The notes beneath the pieces were generated by a model. The model had not been told where the DNA came from, ran no database searches, and saw only the letters and a program-made list of their open reading frames with translations. Below, one piece after another: positions 36,997-47,815 of a stretch of DNA of 64,000 bases (position 1 is the stretch's first letter; each line of letters begins with the position of its first letter). Source of the DNA: Candidatus Paceibacterota bacterium. Its GTDB lineage: Bacteria; Actinomycetota; Actinomycetes; Nanopelagicales; Nanopelagicaceae. The stretch lies in NCBI GenBank assembly GCA_035530615.1, contig DATKUL010000002.1, positions 186,001 to 250,000 of the forward strand. Direction: 5' to 3'. Position numbers and translations under genes: made by a program.

Positions 36997-39198
36997 ATGG
37001 AGGGTCAAGAAATTCATTCATCCGTTGCTGTTATTGATAACGGAAAATATGGAAAAAGAGAAATTCGTTTTGAAACCGGCCGCATTGCGCGCCAAGCAGG
37101 TGGAAGTGCGACCGTCTATCTAGATGACGAAACAATGCTTCTCTCAGCAACAACCGCTTCCAAGACGCCAAAGGATCAGTTCGACTTCTTCCCACTTACG
37201 GTGGATGTGGAAGAGCGAATGTATGCCCTTGGCCGCATTCCAGGATCGTTCTTCCGTCGCGAAGGTCGCCCATCCGAGGATGCAATCCTTACCTGTCGAC
37301 TGATTGATCGACCATTGCGTCCATCATTCGTCAAGGGTTTGCGAAATGAAGTGCAGGTTGTTGTCACTGTTATGGCACTCAATCCAGATCATATGTATGA
37401 CGTAGTCGCAATCAATGCAGCTTCAATCTCAACCCAACTCGCAGGATTGCCATTCTCTGGTCCAATCGGCGGAGTTCGCGTTGCATTGATCTCAGGCCAA
37501 TGGGTCGCTTTCCCAAATCATTCACAATTAGAAGACGCAGTCTTCGACATGGTTGTTGCAGGTCGTGTCATTGATAATGATGTAGCGATCATGATGGTTG
37601 AGGCAGAAGCCACGGTGAAGACCATAGAACTCATTAAGGGTGGCGCAGTCACCCCTACAGAAGAGGTCGTAGGACAAGGTCTTGAAGCAGCTAAGCCATT
37701 TATCCGCACACTCTGCGATGCACAACTTGAACTCGCCAAGTTGGCCGCAAAGCCAACCGGCGAATTCCCCGTCTTCCTGGATTATCAGAGTGATGCATAC
37801 GAAGCGGTTTCCGCTATTGCCAGCGATGACCTCGCAAAGGCGCTAACGATTGCTGGAAAGCAAGATCGTGAGACCGAGACCGATCGCCTCAGCGCAATGG
37901 TTAAGGGTTCACTCGCTGAGCAATTCGTAGGTCGTGAAAAAGAAATCCCAGCAGCGTTCCGCTCACTTACCAAGAAATTGGTTCGTCAGCGCGTTCTCCG
38001 CGACAAGATTCGTATTGACGGTCGTGGTCTACGAGATATCCGTCCACTATCTGCTGAGGTCGAGGTAATTCCTCGCGTACACGGATCGGCGATTTTCGAG
38101 CGTGGAGAGACCCAGATTGTTGGAGTCACCACTTTGAACATGCTCAAGATGGAGCAACAGCTCGACACATTGAACCCGGAAAACCATAAGCGCTACATGC
38201 ACAACTACAACTTTCCACCATATTCAGTGGGGGAAACTGGTCGCGTTGGTTCACCTAAGCGTCGCGAAATTGGTCACGGAGCACTTGCCGAGCGCGCGTT
38301 GGTACCAGTTCTTCCCACACGTGAAGAATTTCCATACGCAATTCGTCAGGTATCTGAAGCACTTGGTTCAAATGGTTCGACTTCAATGGGATCTGTTTGC
38401 GCTTCGACTCTTTCGCTTCTCAACGCAGGTGTTCCGCTCAAGGCACCAGTTGCAGGTATCGCAATGGGTCTTATCTCTGATGATGTTGATGGCAAGATTG
38501 AATACGTTGCCTTGACTGACATCCTTGGGGCAGAAGATGCATTTGGCGACATGGACTTCAAGGTTGCCGGTACCCGTGATTTCATAACTGCCTTACAGCT
38601 CGATACCAAGTTGGATGGAATTCCTGCTTCGGTTCTCGCCGGCGCTCTTCACCAGGCGAAGGAAGCACGTCTAGCGATTCTTGATGTCATGGCAGAAGCC
38701 ATTGATACTCCGGATGAGATGAGTCCGTTTGCGCCACGCATCATCTCGATCAAGATTCCGGTTGATCAGATCGGTGCGGTTATCGGACCTAAGGGAAAGA
38801 TCATCAACCAGATTCAAGATGAAACTGGCGCTGAGATCTCAATCGAAGACGATGGCACGATTTACATTGGTGCAACTGATGGACCGAAGGCAGAAGCCGC
38901 TCGTGCCCAAATTAACGCCATTGCAAACCCACAGATGCCAGAAGTTGGAGAGCGCTACCTCGGTACCGTTGTAAAACTGGCTGCCTTTGGTGCCTTTATC
39001 TCACTCCTTCCAGGAAAAGATGGCCTGCTCCACGTCTCGCAAATCCGCAAGATGCACGGTGGCAAGCGCATTGAGAATCTTGAAGAAGTACTCAAGGTGG
39101 GCGACAAGATTCAGGTTGAAATCGGTGAAATTGATCCCAAGGGAAAGCTTTCACTTATCCCAGTTCTCGAAGACACTCCTGCTGTAGCAGCTGAGTAA
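36997..39198 (+). CDS. pnp: Polyribonucleotide nucleotidyltransferase
   Basis: A 733-aa 3'-5' phosphorolytic exoribonuclease. Two RNase PH domains are visible ([19 protein letters not shown] near 86; [20 protein letters not shown] near 415), followed by a KH domain ([15 protein letters not shown]) and an S1 domain ([20 protein letters not shown]). AGGAG lies 7 bases before the ATG. It is preceded by the structured leader and followed by an M16 peptidase as in other actinobacteria. Confidence 0.97.
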   Translation: MEGQEIHSSVAVIDNGKYGKREIRFETGRIARQAGGSATVYLDDETMLLSATTASKTPKDQFDFFPLTVDVEERMYALGRIPGSFFRREGRPSEDAILTCRLIDRPLRPSFVKGLRNEVQVVVTVMALNPDHMYDVVAINAASISTQLAGLPFSGPIGGVRVALISGQWVAFPNHSQLEDAVFDMVVAGRVIDNDVAIMMVEAEATVKTIELIKGGAVTPTEEVVGQGLEAAKPFIRTLCDAQLELAKLAAKPTGEFPVFLDYQSDAYEAVSAIASDDLAKALTIAGKQDRETETDRLSAMVKGSLAEQFVGREKEIPAAFRSLTKKLVRQRVLRDKIRIDGRGLRDIRPLSAEVEVIPRVHGSAIFERGETQIVGVTTLNMLKMEQQLDTLNPENHKRYMHNYNFPPYSVGETGRVGSPKRREIGHGALAERALVPVLPTREEFPYAIRQVSEALGSNGSTSMGSVCASTLSLLNAGVPLKAPVAGIAMGLISDDVDGKIEYVALTDILGAEDAFGDMDFKVAGTRDFITALQLDTKLDGIPASVLAGALHQAKEARLAILDVMAEAIDTPDEMSPFAPRIISIKIPVDQIGAVIGPKGKIINQIQDETGAEISIEDDGTIYIGATDGPKAEAARAQINAIANPQMPEVGERYLGTVVKLAAFGAFISLLPGKDGLLHVSQIRKMHGGKRIENLEEVLKVGDKIQVEIGEIDPKGKLSLIPVLEDTPAVAAE

Positions 39199-39212
39199 AG
39201 ACCCTATAAATA

Positions 39213-40490
39213 GTGAGCGTAAAGCGCACAGTTCTATCTAGCGGCCTGCGGATCGTCACAGAGGAAGTCTCCTCGGTTCGCAGTGCTGCAATAGGTATTT
39301 GGATCAATGTTGGTTCACGTGATGAAACCCCAGCCGCTGCTGGGGCTTCTCACTTTCTAGAGCATTTACTTTTTAAAGGCACTAAGACTCGGACCGCATT
39401 GGAGATTTCTTCTTCGATTGAATCTGTCGGTGGGGAGATGAATGCCTTCACCGGCAAGGAGTACACCTGCTTCTACGCACGTGTCATCGATACCGATCTT
39501 CCGATCGCGGTTGATGTCATTTCCGATCTCATTACATCCTCACTTGTCACGGCCGCTGATGTAGATGGCGAGCGGAAAGTAGTCCTTGAGGAGATCGCAA
39601 TGCGAGATGATGATCCAAGTGATCTCGTCCATGATCTCTTTGCTGATACCTACTACGGCGATACACAACTCGGTCGTTCGATCCTTGGTACCGTAGAGTC
39701 CATCAATCAGATGCCACGTAAGAATGTGTACAACTATTACAAGAAGCGCTACCTGCCACAGGATCTTGTTGTCGCCGTAGCTGGCAATATCAAACACAAG
39801 AGCGCAGTTGAAATGGTGGAAAAAGCGCTTTCGCGGGATGGATTTCTTGATGTCAAGGGAACGCCTCAAATTCGTCCAAACAATGCAATAAAGGTGCGCG
39901 AACAACAATCAGTCGGACTCATTAAGCGCAAAACAGAACAGGCGCATATGTTCTATGGAGTTGCTGGCGTTTCTCGCGAAGATGACCGTCGCTTCACTAT
40001 GGGTATCCTCTCTGCGGCACTCGGGGGCGGAATGTCCTCGCGACTCTTCCAAGAGATCCGTGAAAAGCGCGGTCTTGCCTACTCTGTTTATGCGTATGCC
40101 CAACAATTTGCCGGTTCCGGTCTCCTGGGCTTTTATGCCGGATGTCACCCAACCAAGGCGGTTGAAGTTGTCGAGATTATCCGCGAAGTTCTCAATGATG
40201 TGGCTGAAAATGGAATGTCTCATGAGGAAATTGAGCGAGCAAAGGGCGCCGTAAAGGGATCGCTGGTACTCAGCCAGGAAGATTCGGGCTCCCGCATGAG
40301 CCATATTGGCAAGAGCGAGATTGTTTATGGCGAAGTCATGAGCTTTGATGAGATTCTCAAGCGGATTTCCGCAGTAACTCCCGAAGCTCTAAGGAAAGTC
40401 GCTGGCGAGATACTCGTCCAAAGACCTACCCTTGCACTTGTCGGCCCATATAAAGACACTAGCAAGTTCGAGAGAATTTTAGGAGCTTAG
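39213..40490 (+). CDS. M16-family zinc peptidase
   Basis: A 425-aa inverzincin (processing-peptidase family). The zinc motif H47-F-L-E-H51 is followed by a downstream glutamate in the helix after EEIAMRDDDPSDLVHD. The C-terminal non-catalytic half has the RGLAYSVYAY motif. It starts with GTG. The gene is conserved between pnp and dapB in actinobacteria; the physiological substrate is not well established. Confidence 0.92.
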   Translation: MSVKRTVLSSGLRIVTEEVSSVRSAAIGIWINVGSRDETPAAAGASHFLEHLLFKGTKTRTALEISSSIESVGGEMNAFTGKEYTCFYARVIDTDLPIAVDVISDLITSSLVTAADVDGERKVVLEEIAMRDDDPSDLVHDLFADTYYGDTQLGRSILGTVESINQMPRKNVYNYYKKRYLPQDLVVAVAGNIKHKSAVEMVEKALSRDGFLDVKGTPQIRPNNAIKVREQQSVGLIKRKTEQAHMFYGVAGVSREDDRRFTMGILSAALGGGMSSRLFQEIREKRGLAYSVYAYAQQFAGSGLLGFYAGCHPTKAVEVVEIIREVLNDVAENGMSHEEIERAKGAVKGSLVLSQEDSGSRMSHIGKSEIVYGEVMSFDEILKRISAVTPEALRKVAGEILVQRPTLALVGPYKDTSKFERILGA

Positions 40491-41500
<1,010 letters not shown>

Positions 41501-41540
41501 CTTTGAGCCGTAGTATCTTCCTAAGGCGTCGGGGGATCCT

Positions 41541-42374
41541 ATGTCGGGTGGCAAAAAGGTATTGGTCGGTCTTCTATCGACTCTCGCGTGGCTCCTTCTC
41601 TTGATCGCGCTACTTGTGACTTCAGCAAATCTCCTAGTCAGTAACCTAAACCAGGTAGGAGACGTTGCGGCTACGGTCCTGGAAGAGGTTTCGTCAAGCC
41701 CAAATACTCTGAGTTCGATTATTGATGAGTTCACGAAGAATGCCGATCCAAATATGGCGAAAGAGATCAAGAAGAACCGCACAAAAATCGAGAGCACCAT
41801 TTCCTCGCTGGGCGCGTCGTCTGATTTCCAAGAGAAGATTTCCTCAACTCTCAACCAGATATTTCAGGCTGCATTGAGTGGTGCGTCATCGGTGAACGTG
41901 GATTTCGCACCACTCGCCACATTGGTGGCCGAGAAAGTAAATGAGGCCGCGAAAAGTACGGTGATCAGCAAGAAGATTCTTGCTGATATCAAACCCACAT
42001 CGGTTGACTTGAGTAAGCAGTCCACGACGATTGGGAAGGTCAAGAACTTATTGCGCCAAGGGTTATTTATCTGGGCTCTCTGGCTTGTCCTACTCGTTAG
42101 GCTATTTCTCCTCATTGGTAGAAGGCTCATGCGAATTTTTGGTGCGCATCTCATCTCTATCGGAATAATCGGCCTTGCTCTGAGATTCATGACCCCGATT
42201 CTTGCTCAAAAACTGATTGCCTCATCCGACAGCGCTCTATACGTGCAACAGATTGCCCGACAGACTCTCGAAAGAGTGCTCTCGCCCCTTATGACCTTGT
42301 CGATCATCGCAGTCGTTCTTGGGATTGCACTGATTGTGGCAACACGACTTGTTAAGAGCCATCCTGCACGATAA
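41541..42374 (+). CDS. Membrane protein of unknown function
   Basis: A 277-aa protein with one hydrophobic helix near residues 7-30 (VGLLSTLAWLLLLIALLV). A long, mostly helical extracytoplasmic region (~35-170) rich in Ser, Asn and Lys follows. Three or more hydrophobic helices lie near 175-270. There is no recognisable catalytic motif. The arrangement resembles anchored extracytoplasmic sensor or scaffold proteins. I do not recognise the family. It converges on the enolase-superfamily gene with an 11-bp gap. Confidence 0.7.
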   Translation: MSGGKKVLVGLLSTLAWLLLLIALLVTSANLLVSNLNQVGDVAATVLEEVSSSPNTLSSIIDEFTKNADPNMAKEIKKNRTKIESTISSLGASSDFQEKISSTLNQIFQAALSGASSVNVDFAPLATLVAEKVNEAAKSTVISKKILADIKPTSVDLSKQSTTIGKVKNLLRQGLFIWALWLVLLVRLFLLIGRRLMRIFGAHLISIGIIGLALRFMTPILAQKLIASSDSALYVQQIARQTLERVLSPLMTLSIIAVVLGIALIVATRLVKSHPAR

Positions 42375-42385
42375 GCAAGCGGAGT

Positions 42386-43516
42386 TTAGTTCTCGCCACT
42401 CACGCGTTGTGAAATGCGATATTTAGCAATGTAATCCTGATCTAGTTCCCAACCAAGCCCTGGGCGGTCGGTCAGTTGAATATGCCCGTCCTTGAGTTTT
42501 GGTCGGTTTGCAATCAGGTTATGCCAGATGGGATCGCGCTTTGGGTGGAAATATTCGAGGTATGTTCCGTGTGGAATAGAAGCAAGCAAATGTGCCGCGA
42601 CTTGCGCTTCTTCGTGGTGGGCCATCTTGACGTCGTAGACCGTAGACATCGCAGCCACCTTGCGCCATTCGGTAGGACCGCCTGACCATGAAGAATCAAA
42701 GTTGCAGTAATCGATCGAGCCAGTCTCCATGAGATCGCGACAACCTGCGGCCGAGAATTCGCTCTGTCCCGCGCAGACGGCAACTCCGCCGGCAAAGCGA
42801 ACGTCACGCATTCCTCGTCGATCGTTTTGCCATTGGCAAGGTTCTTCAAACCAAAGAAGATTGTCATCTTGAACCAGGTGAGAGAAGCGGATTGCTTCCG
42901 CCGGGGTGTAGCCCTGGTTGGCATCCACTGCGATTCGGAAGTTATCTCCTCCAATGGCGCGGGCTTCCTTAAATCGTTTGGCATCTTCATCGGGAGAGAG
43001 GCCACCAATCTTAAATTTCATTCCTGCAAATTCTTCTTTGAGAAGGTATTCGACCTCTTCTTTGATTGTCAGGTCACTTCCGTAGTAGCCACCAATGGTG
43101 ATCACTGGAATCTTGGAACGATAGCCGCCCCACAATTTCCATAGAGGTACATCAAGGGAGCGAGCAAAGAGATCCCAGAGCGTGACATCCAGGGATGCGC
43201 ATGCGACTAGACCGAGCCTGCGATCGCGGAGAATGTTCCAAGTTGCCGGACGCGCCAACTCCCAGCAGAGTTCAATGGCGGAGGCATCTTGCCCCATCAA
43301 CACTGGAGCTATCTCATCGTGAATAATTCCATCGATCTCTGCCAGCCCCGCATCTTCATCTCCGGCATATGCCTCGCCGACTAAGCCTCCTGCGGTGTAG
43401 ACCCGGGTGATAATGGTCGAACGATGGGTCATTTTGTAGTGGCTCCCGCGGTATACACGCTCAAGGGGAACACGGATCTGCTCGGTCTCAATGCGTGTAA
43501 TCGTGTAATCCTTCAT
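42386..43516 (-). CDS. Enolase-superfamily enzyme, mandelate racemase subgroup
   Basis: A 376-aa protein likely acting as a sugar-acid dehydratase or racemase. The catalytic KxK motif is in FAGMKFKIGG. Metal ligands are in VDANQGY, WFEEP and AGQSE. The His/Asp dyad of the mandelate racemase group is matched by MAHHEEAQ and NFDSSWSGG. The capping domain is N-terminal. It is divergent from the LacI regulator, with a palindromic operator candidate in between. Substrate unknown. Confidence 0.87.
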   Translation of the reverse strand: MKDYTITRIETEQIRVPLERVYRGSHYKMTHRSTIITRVYTAGGLVGEAYAGDEDAGLAEIDGIIHDEIAPVLMGQDASAIELCWELARPATWNILRDRRLGLVACASLDVTLWDLFARSLDVPLWKLWGGYRSKIPVITIGGYYGSDLTIKEEVEYLLKEEFAGMKFKIGGLSPDEDAKRFKEARAIGGDNFRIAVDANQGYTPAEAIRFSHLVQDDNLLWFEEPCQWQNDRRGMRDVRFAGGVAVCAGQSEFSAAGCRDLMETGSIDYCNFDSSWSGGPTEWRKVAAMSTVYDVKMAHHEEAQVAAHLLASIPHGTYLEYFHPKRDPIWHNLIANRPKLKDGHIQLTDRPGLGWELDQDYIAKYRISQRVSGEN

Positions 43517-43555
43517 CTCTGCCCTCGTCTTTTCGCTGGAACTATGTCATTATTC

Positions 43556-43569
43556 TGGTAACGGTTCCA
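43556..43569. promoter_or_regulatory. LacI-type operator candidate
   Basis: TGGTAACGGTTCCA has outer TGG/CCA arms and a central CG, the usual layout of LacI-family operators. It lies 40 bp upstream of the minus-strand enolase-superfamily gene and upstream of the LacI-family gene. It shares 9 of 12 core positions with the site at 46744-46755. Confidence 0.55.
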
Positions 43570-43652
43570 TCCTAGAAGATATGCAGGAAGTGTCAAGACT
43601 GCTTGGAGATGAAAGAGCAGTTGCGGGTATTCCTAGAAGTGCGGGGGCGGCA

Positions 43653-44678
43653 GTGAGTTCGAAGGAGATTGAGGGAGAGCAAGTCACTATCCGACATGTG
43701 GCCGCACGAGCAGGGGTCGCCCTCTCTAGTGTTTCGCGTACCCTAACAGGACATCCCGATGTTTCACCCGCCATGCGTCAGAAGGTGGAAGAAGCTGTTC
43801 AAGCCTTAGGCTACGAACCGGACTTGCTTGCCCAATCTCTACGAAGCGGCACGACCCGCAATATCGGTTTTATTATCCGAGACATTTCCAACCCTCTTTT
43901 CGCCTTGGTTGCAAGGGCGTGCGAGCAGGAACTACGCCGTAATGGGTATTCGATGATTCTAATGAACTCGGACGGAAGCGTGGAGACCGAATCGAAGAAT
44001 CTACTACTTCTTCGACGGCGACGTGTTGATGGTGTCATTGCCTCACTCGTTGCTGAGGATTCTCCATATATAAAAAAGACAATTCTTTCGCTTCGCCGAC
44101 CTCTCGTTCTACTAGATCGTGAGATGAAAGATCTCAATGCAAGCGCTGTTATCACAGATCATTACACGGGTGTGTATGAGGCGACCGCGCACCTTATAAG
44201 TCTTGGTCATGAGGATATTGCGTTTGTAACTGGCGCAGAGAATGTTTACACAACGCGTGATCGCTTGCGTGGATACAAGGCGGCTTTTAGTGACGCTGGT
44301 CGAGATGTGCCAGAAAAGTGGATGGCACTTGGCGGATTTGATGCCGAGTACGCATTGATTCACACTCGGAATTTCTTATCAAAGAATCCGCGTCCAACTG
44401 CACTTATAACCGGCGGCATTGGTTCTACCGCTGGAGCGCTCCGTGCACTCAATGAGTTGAAACTGCAAATTGGGAAAGATGTCGCCTTCGTCGCTATTGA
44501 TGAGTGGCCGCTCTTTGATGTATTCATGCCACCGATTTCCTCTGTTTATCGCGACGCGAAAGCGATGGGTGGAGAAGCTGCGCATTTGATGTTGGAAATG
44601 CTCAATGGCAAGGAGCCAAGCGAATCTGTGATTGAAACAAAATTTACAGTGCGCTCCAGTACGAATGGCGGATTGTGA
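43653..44678 (+). CDS. LacI-family transcriptional regulator
   Basis: A ~341-aa regulator. The helix-turn-helix begins near residue 12 (VTIRHVAARAGVALSSVSRT then LTGHPDVSPAMRQKV), the hinge helix LAQSLRSG follows near 62, and a periplasmic-binding-like effector domain fills the rest (IGFIIRDISNPLFALVA). The GTG at 43653 puts the HTH at a normal distance from the start and has GGGGG upstream; an ATG at 43581 would add 24 residues. It probably controls the surrounding catabolic genes. The effector is unknown. Confidence 0.9.
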   Translation: MSSKEIEGEQVTIRHVAARAGVALSSVSRTLTGHPDVSPAMRQKVEEAVQALGYEPDLLAQSLRSGTTRNIGFIIRDISNPLFALVARACEQELRRNGYSMILMNSDGSVETESKNLLLLRRRRVDGVIASLVAEDSPYIKKTILSLRRPLVLLDREMKDLNASAVITDHYTGVYEATAHLISLGHEDIAFVTGAENVYTTRDRLRGYKAAFSDAGRDVPEKWMALGGFDAEYALIHTRNFLSKNPRPTALITGGIGSTAGALRALNELKLQIGKDVAFVAIDEWPLFDVFMPPISSVYRDAKAMGGEAAHLMLEMLNGKEPSESVIETKFTVRSSTNGGL

Positions 44679-45921
44679 GACAGTGACAGGTGTAGAACAA
44701 ACGCGAGGCAATCTTCTTTTTGAAGAGTTAAGCGATCTATCAACTCTTTATCGGACTAAGGAAAATCTTCACCGTTTAGAAATCCTTTTGATTGACTATT
44801 TTGCTTGTACGGCAAGTGAGGCTAAGAAGAGCCGCGTTTCACCTTCTTTGCTTTATGATGATGGAGTTATTGGCAAGAGTGCGTGGCTTGCACTTCGAGC
44901 AAGTGAAGGTGATCGCGACGACATTGATTGGACTGTCGGCACGCATCCGGGTTCGGTCGTTTGGTCGACAGTATTTTCCGTCTGTCTTCACCATGAAAAA
45001 GCCCGTGAGAATTTCGTGGAAGCAGTCCTTGTCGGCTACCGAACAAGTGCTTCGGTAGCTAGATTTCTAGGAGTTGGCCACCGATCAAAATGGCATGTCA
45101 CCGGCACTACTGGGGCCTTCGCTGCTGCGAGCGCGGCGTCCGTGGCTCTTGGATATCCAAGCGCAGTGCATCAGAAGGCGTTGCGATTGACCGGTGCCAA
45201 TATTGGAGCAAGCGCCCTAGCTCCACGTCAACGAGATGGAGCAGCAGGTTTCAATCGCTCTGCCGCAACGATACTAGGTACAACTGCCGCGATGGCGGCA
45301 GCGGACGGCACAGTCGCAGTCGAGAATTTGTGGGATGGGCCCTTTGGAATTTTGGAAATGTACTCTGCCTCAGATTTTCCAACTGAAGCAAGGCTCACGG
45401 TGGACGGGGTCACGACAACAAGCCTTCGACTCTTTCCCGCTACCGGTTTTGCGCAGTCGGCGGTATTGGCAGCGGCAGTTCTCGCCCGCAGAAATACTGC
45501 CGAATTGGAGTCGCTCCACGTGCATGTTGCCGAAGGCGCAATCACCTGGCTCGATGGCACGCGAGGTGGATTTTGGTGGGATGTGAAGGCGATGGTTGCG
45601 GCGGCGTGGTCATCGAAGGATCCAACAAGTCTCACGCCAAACGCTGAACTTCTGGATCGGATAGTAATTATTCCCGCATCACTTCCCATGGGTGCGGCGA
45701 GCGTGGAGGTAGTGACTTCGTCAGGTCGCGAGATAGAAACCATCACTACGCCACCTGGAGCTGATTTTGATGATCCACGTGAGGTCGATTGGATGAATAC
45801 GAAATGGAGAGCACTGGTCGGGGGCCAGCTTTCCGAAGTGCAAGATATTTCAAAGGCTCTGATTGCTGGTTCGAACTCGGCTGAACTTTGGGATCGCGTA
45901 AAGAGATTGATAGATCACTAA
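44665..45921 (+). CDS. MmgE/PrpD-family dehydratase-like protein
   Basis: A ~418-aa relative of 2-methylcitrate dehydratase, cis-aconitate decarboxylase and iminodisuccinate epimerase. The family pattern is seen in GTHPGSVVWSTVFS, GYRTSASVARFLG, WHVTGTTGAFAAASAASVAL near residue 145, and RDGAAGFNRSAATI. It is slightly shorter than the ~450-aa norm. The ATG at 44665 overlaps the regulator's 3' end by 14 bp; a GTG at 44683 is an alternative. The reaction here is unknown but is likely dehydration or epimerisation of a carboxylic acid. Confidence 0.82.
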   Translation: MADCETVTGVEQTRGNLLFEELSDLSTLYRTKENLHRLEILLIDYFACTASEAKKSRVSPSLLYDDGVIGKSAWLALRASEGDRDDIDWTVGTHPGSVVWSTVFSVCLHHEKARENFVEAVLVGYRTSASVARFLGVGHRSKWHVTGTTGAFAAASAASVALGYPSAVHQKALRLTGANIGASALAPRQRDGAAGFNRSAATILGTTAAMAAADGTVAVENLWDGPFGILEMYSASDFPTEARLTVDGVTTTSLRLFPATGFAQSAVLAAAVLARRNTAELESLHVHVAEGAITWLDGTRGGFWWDVKAMVAAAWSSKDPTSLTPNAELLDRIVIIPASLPMGAASVEVVTSSGREIETITTPPGADFDDPREVDWMNTKWRALVGGQLSEVQDISKALIAGSNSAELWDRVKRLIDH

Positions 45922-45970
45922 GACAACCAACCTTCCTGCGAGCGGGTAGGTCAAACGGAAAGGGGCGCGC

Positions 45971-46629
45971 ATGTGGAGAAATGATGCCGGCTTAGAAGAC
46001 AGAAGCGTTGTTGTGACGGGCGCGGCCGGAGGAATCGGTCGTGCAGTCGTGAAAGGGTTTGCCGAGGCAGGATGCAAAGTTCTGCTCGTCGATATTCCAG
46101 GCTCCCCGATGAAAGAAGTTTTTAATACGTTACCGGGTTCGGGCCACGACATCCATGAAGTTGACCTCGTCGATATCTCGTCGCATGCCGCCATATTTGA
46201 ACATGCGCAGAGAATGGCACCATTTACTGCTCTCGCCCATTGCGCAGCGGTACTTCGCCGCCGCACTACGGTTGACGAAGTTACTGAGGACGATTGGGAT
46301 GTTCAGATCGATGTGAATCTCAAGGCAACATTCTTCTTGAACAGAACGGCGCGTGATTCTTTTCGCACTGCTGGCACAAAGGTCTCGCTCGCTCATTTGC
46401 ATTGGAAGGGGTCCGGGTCAACTCTGTTTCACCCGGGGGCGTTGATACATCAATGATGGTGGGCGCAATGAGTGCGGAAGCGCTTGCCTCATTTATATCT
46501 CTTATTCCGATGGCTCGTCTTGGCACCCCTGACGAAATGGTGGGCGCGGTACTCTTTCTCGCTTCTGAGGCATCTTCTTTTGTGACTGGAACCGTGATGA
46601 ACGTTTCTGGTGGACAGCTGATGTACTAA
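45971..46629 (+). pseudogene. Short-chain dehydrogenase broken by internal deletion and frameshift
   Basis: The N-terminal part (45971 to about 46380) has the cofactor motif VTGAAGGIGRAVVKG and a weak NAG region (AHCAAV), ending ...TFFLNRTARDSFRTAG. The C-terminal part continues in another frame (KGLARSFALEGVRVNSVSPG, about 46379-46629) and ends normally with FVTGTVMNVSGGQ. The middle of the fold, including the Ser and Tyr-x3-Lys active site, is missing. The total is roughly 35-40 residues short. The remnant is therefore probably inactive. An assembly error is the alternative. Confidence 0.75.
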
Positions 46630-46712
46630 CCGGTTTTATGACTGGTACGTCAGGTTTGGCGAAAATCGCCCCGCTGAGCGGCCCAGTAATATGTGATGTG
46701 ACATCGAAAACC

Positions 46713-46742
46713 TTGACTTTCTCACAACCATCCTAATATCCT
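46713..46742 (+). promoter_or_regulatory. Promoter of the E1 operon
   Basis: TTGACT (46713-46718) is followed by TAATAT at 15 bp or TATCCT (46737-46742) at 18 bp, a reasonable sigma-70 pair. It lies 65-95 bp before the E1 beta start, with a LacI-type palindrome immediately downstream. Confidence 0.5.
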
Positions 46743-46743
46743 A

Positions 46744-46755
46744 GCAAACGTTTCC
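46744..46755. promoter_or_regulatory. LacI-type operator candidate overlapping the E1 transcription start
   Basis: GCAAACGTTTCC contains the palindrome AAACGTTT with central CG. It sits directly after the -10 box of the E1 operon, where repressor binding would block initiation. It resembles the palindrome upstream of the LacI gene 3.2 kb away. Confidence 0.55.
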
Positions 46756-46807
46756 AGCCGAGTTTCTTCCTCAGTTCTTGGCCTTTTCGACGAGTGTAGG
46801 GACGTAC

Positions 46808-47815
46808 ATGAGCGCAATGAGAGTTCGGCAGGCAATTGTCTCCGCCTTGGCTGACGAGATGAGAGCAGATCCTTCCGTGATGGTCTTTGGCGAAGATGTT
46901 GCTGTAGCTGAAGGTCCTTTTAAAACGTCCGAGGGATTGCTCGCGGAGTTTGGGCCCCTTCGAGTTCGCGATACGCCGATTTCAGAGATGGGGTTCACGG
47001 GCGCAGCCGTTGGAGCAGCGATGTTGGGAATGAAGCCGGTCGTGGAGATCATGTTCGTTGAATTCTTAGGAGTGGCGCTCGATCAGCTCGTAACCGAGGC
47101 GGCAAAGATGCGCTATCTCAGCAACGGAGCTCTTTCCGTTCCGATGGTTGTCCGAGCCTCATGCGGCTCAGGACTTGGATTTGGAAGTCAACACTCGCAG
47201 ACCCTGGAAAACTGGTTTGCCGCGACGCCGGGCCTAAAGGTTGTCAGTATCAGCGATGCGCAGTCCGCGTATAGCTTGATGCGTGCTGCGATCCAAGATC
47301 CAGACCCGGTCATGGTGCTGGAGCCCAGAATTCTTTATGCAGAGCGTGGGGAAGTTGATGTATCTCTGAAGATGGAGATTGGTAAAGCTCGTGTGCTCCG
47401 TGAAGGTAAAGAGTTCACGGTGGTATCGCTGGGACAGATGGTCAATGTCGCACGCCAGGCGATCGCTGATTCAGGTATTGATGCAGAACTCATTGATTTG
47501 GCCACAGTGGTTCCGTGGGATCGACAGACTGTTCTTGATTCGGTAAAGAAGACCGGGCGCCTGGTAGTTGTTGAAGAAGCGCCCAAGAGTGGTGGCTGGG
47601 GATCTGAAATTGTAGCGAGCGTGACTTCTCAATTATTCAGCCATTTAAAGGCTGCTCCGTTCCGAATCACAACACCGGATACGCCGGTTCCGTATAGCGG
47701 TGTTCTCGAATCGCGCTATATACCAACAGCAGAAGATATTTCCCGTCAGCTCAAAGAATCTCTTGTTAGCAATCAGACACCGAAGACGTGGTGGGAATTG
47801 GAAGGGTTGAAGTAA
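46808..47815 (+). CDS. 2-oxoacid dehydrogenase E1 component, beta subunit
   Basis: A ~335-aa transketolase-like beta subunit of pyruvate/acetoin/branched-chain type E1. FGEDVAVAEGPFKTSEGL near residue 30, RVRDTPISEMGFTGAAVGAA near 54, EIMFVEFLG near 83, and the C-terminal VVVEEAPKSGGWGSEI near 247 are typical. The ATG at 46808 is chosen; one at 46817 is possible. Unusually, beta precedes alpha. Its TAA shares one base with the alpha-subunit ATG. Confidence 0.9.
   Translation: MSAMRVRQAIVSALADEMRADPSVMVFGEDVAVAEGPFKTSEGLLAEFGPLRVRDTPISEMGFTGAAVGAAMLGMKPVVEIMFVEFLGVALDQLVTEAAKMRYLSNGALSVPMVVRASCGSGLGFGSQHSQTLENWFAATPGLKVVSISDAQSAYSLMRAAIQDPDPVMVLEPRILYAERGEVDVSLKMEIGKARVLREGKEFTVVSLGQMVNVARQAIADSGIDAELIDLATVVPWDRQTVLDSVKKTGRLVVVEEAPKSGGWGSEIVASVTSQLFSHLKAAPFRITTPDTPVPYSGVLESRYIPTAEDISRQLKESLVSNQTPKTWWELEGLK

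Noticed and set aside
45971-46456. N-terminal SDR fragment as an independent functional gene
   Set aside because: It lacks the catalytic Ser/Tyr/Lys and its tail after ~46380 has no SDR similarity; the matching C-terminal half follows in another frame.
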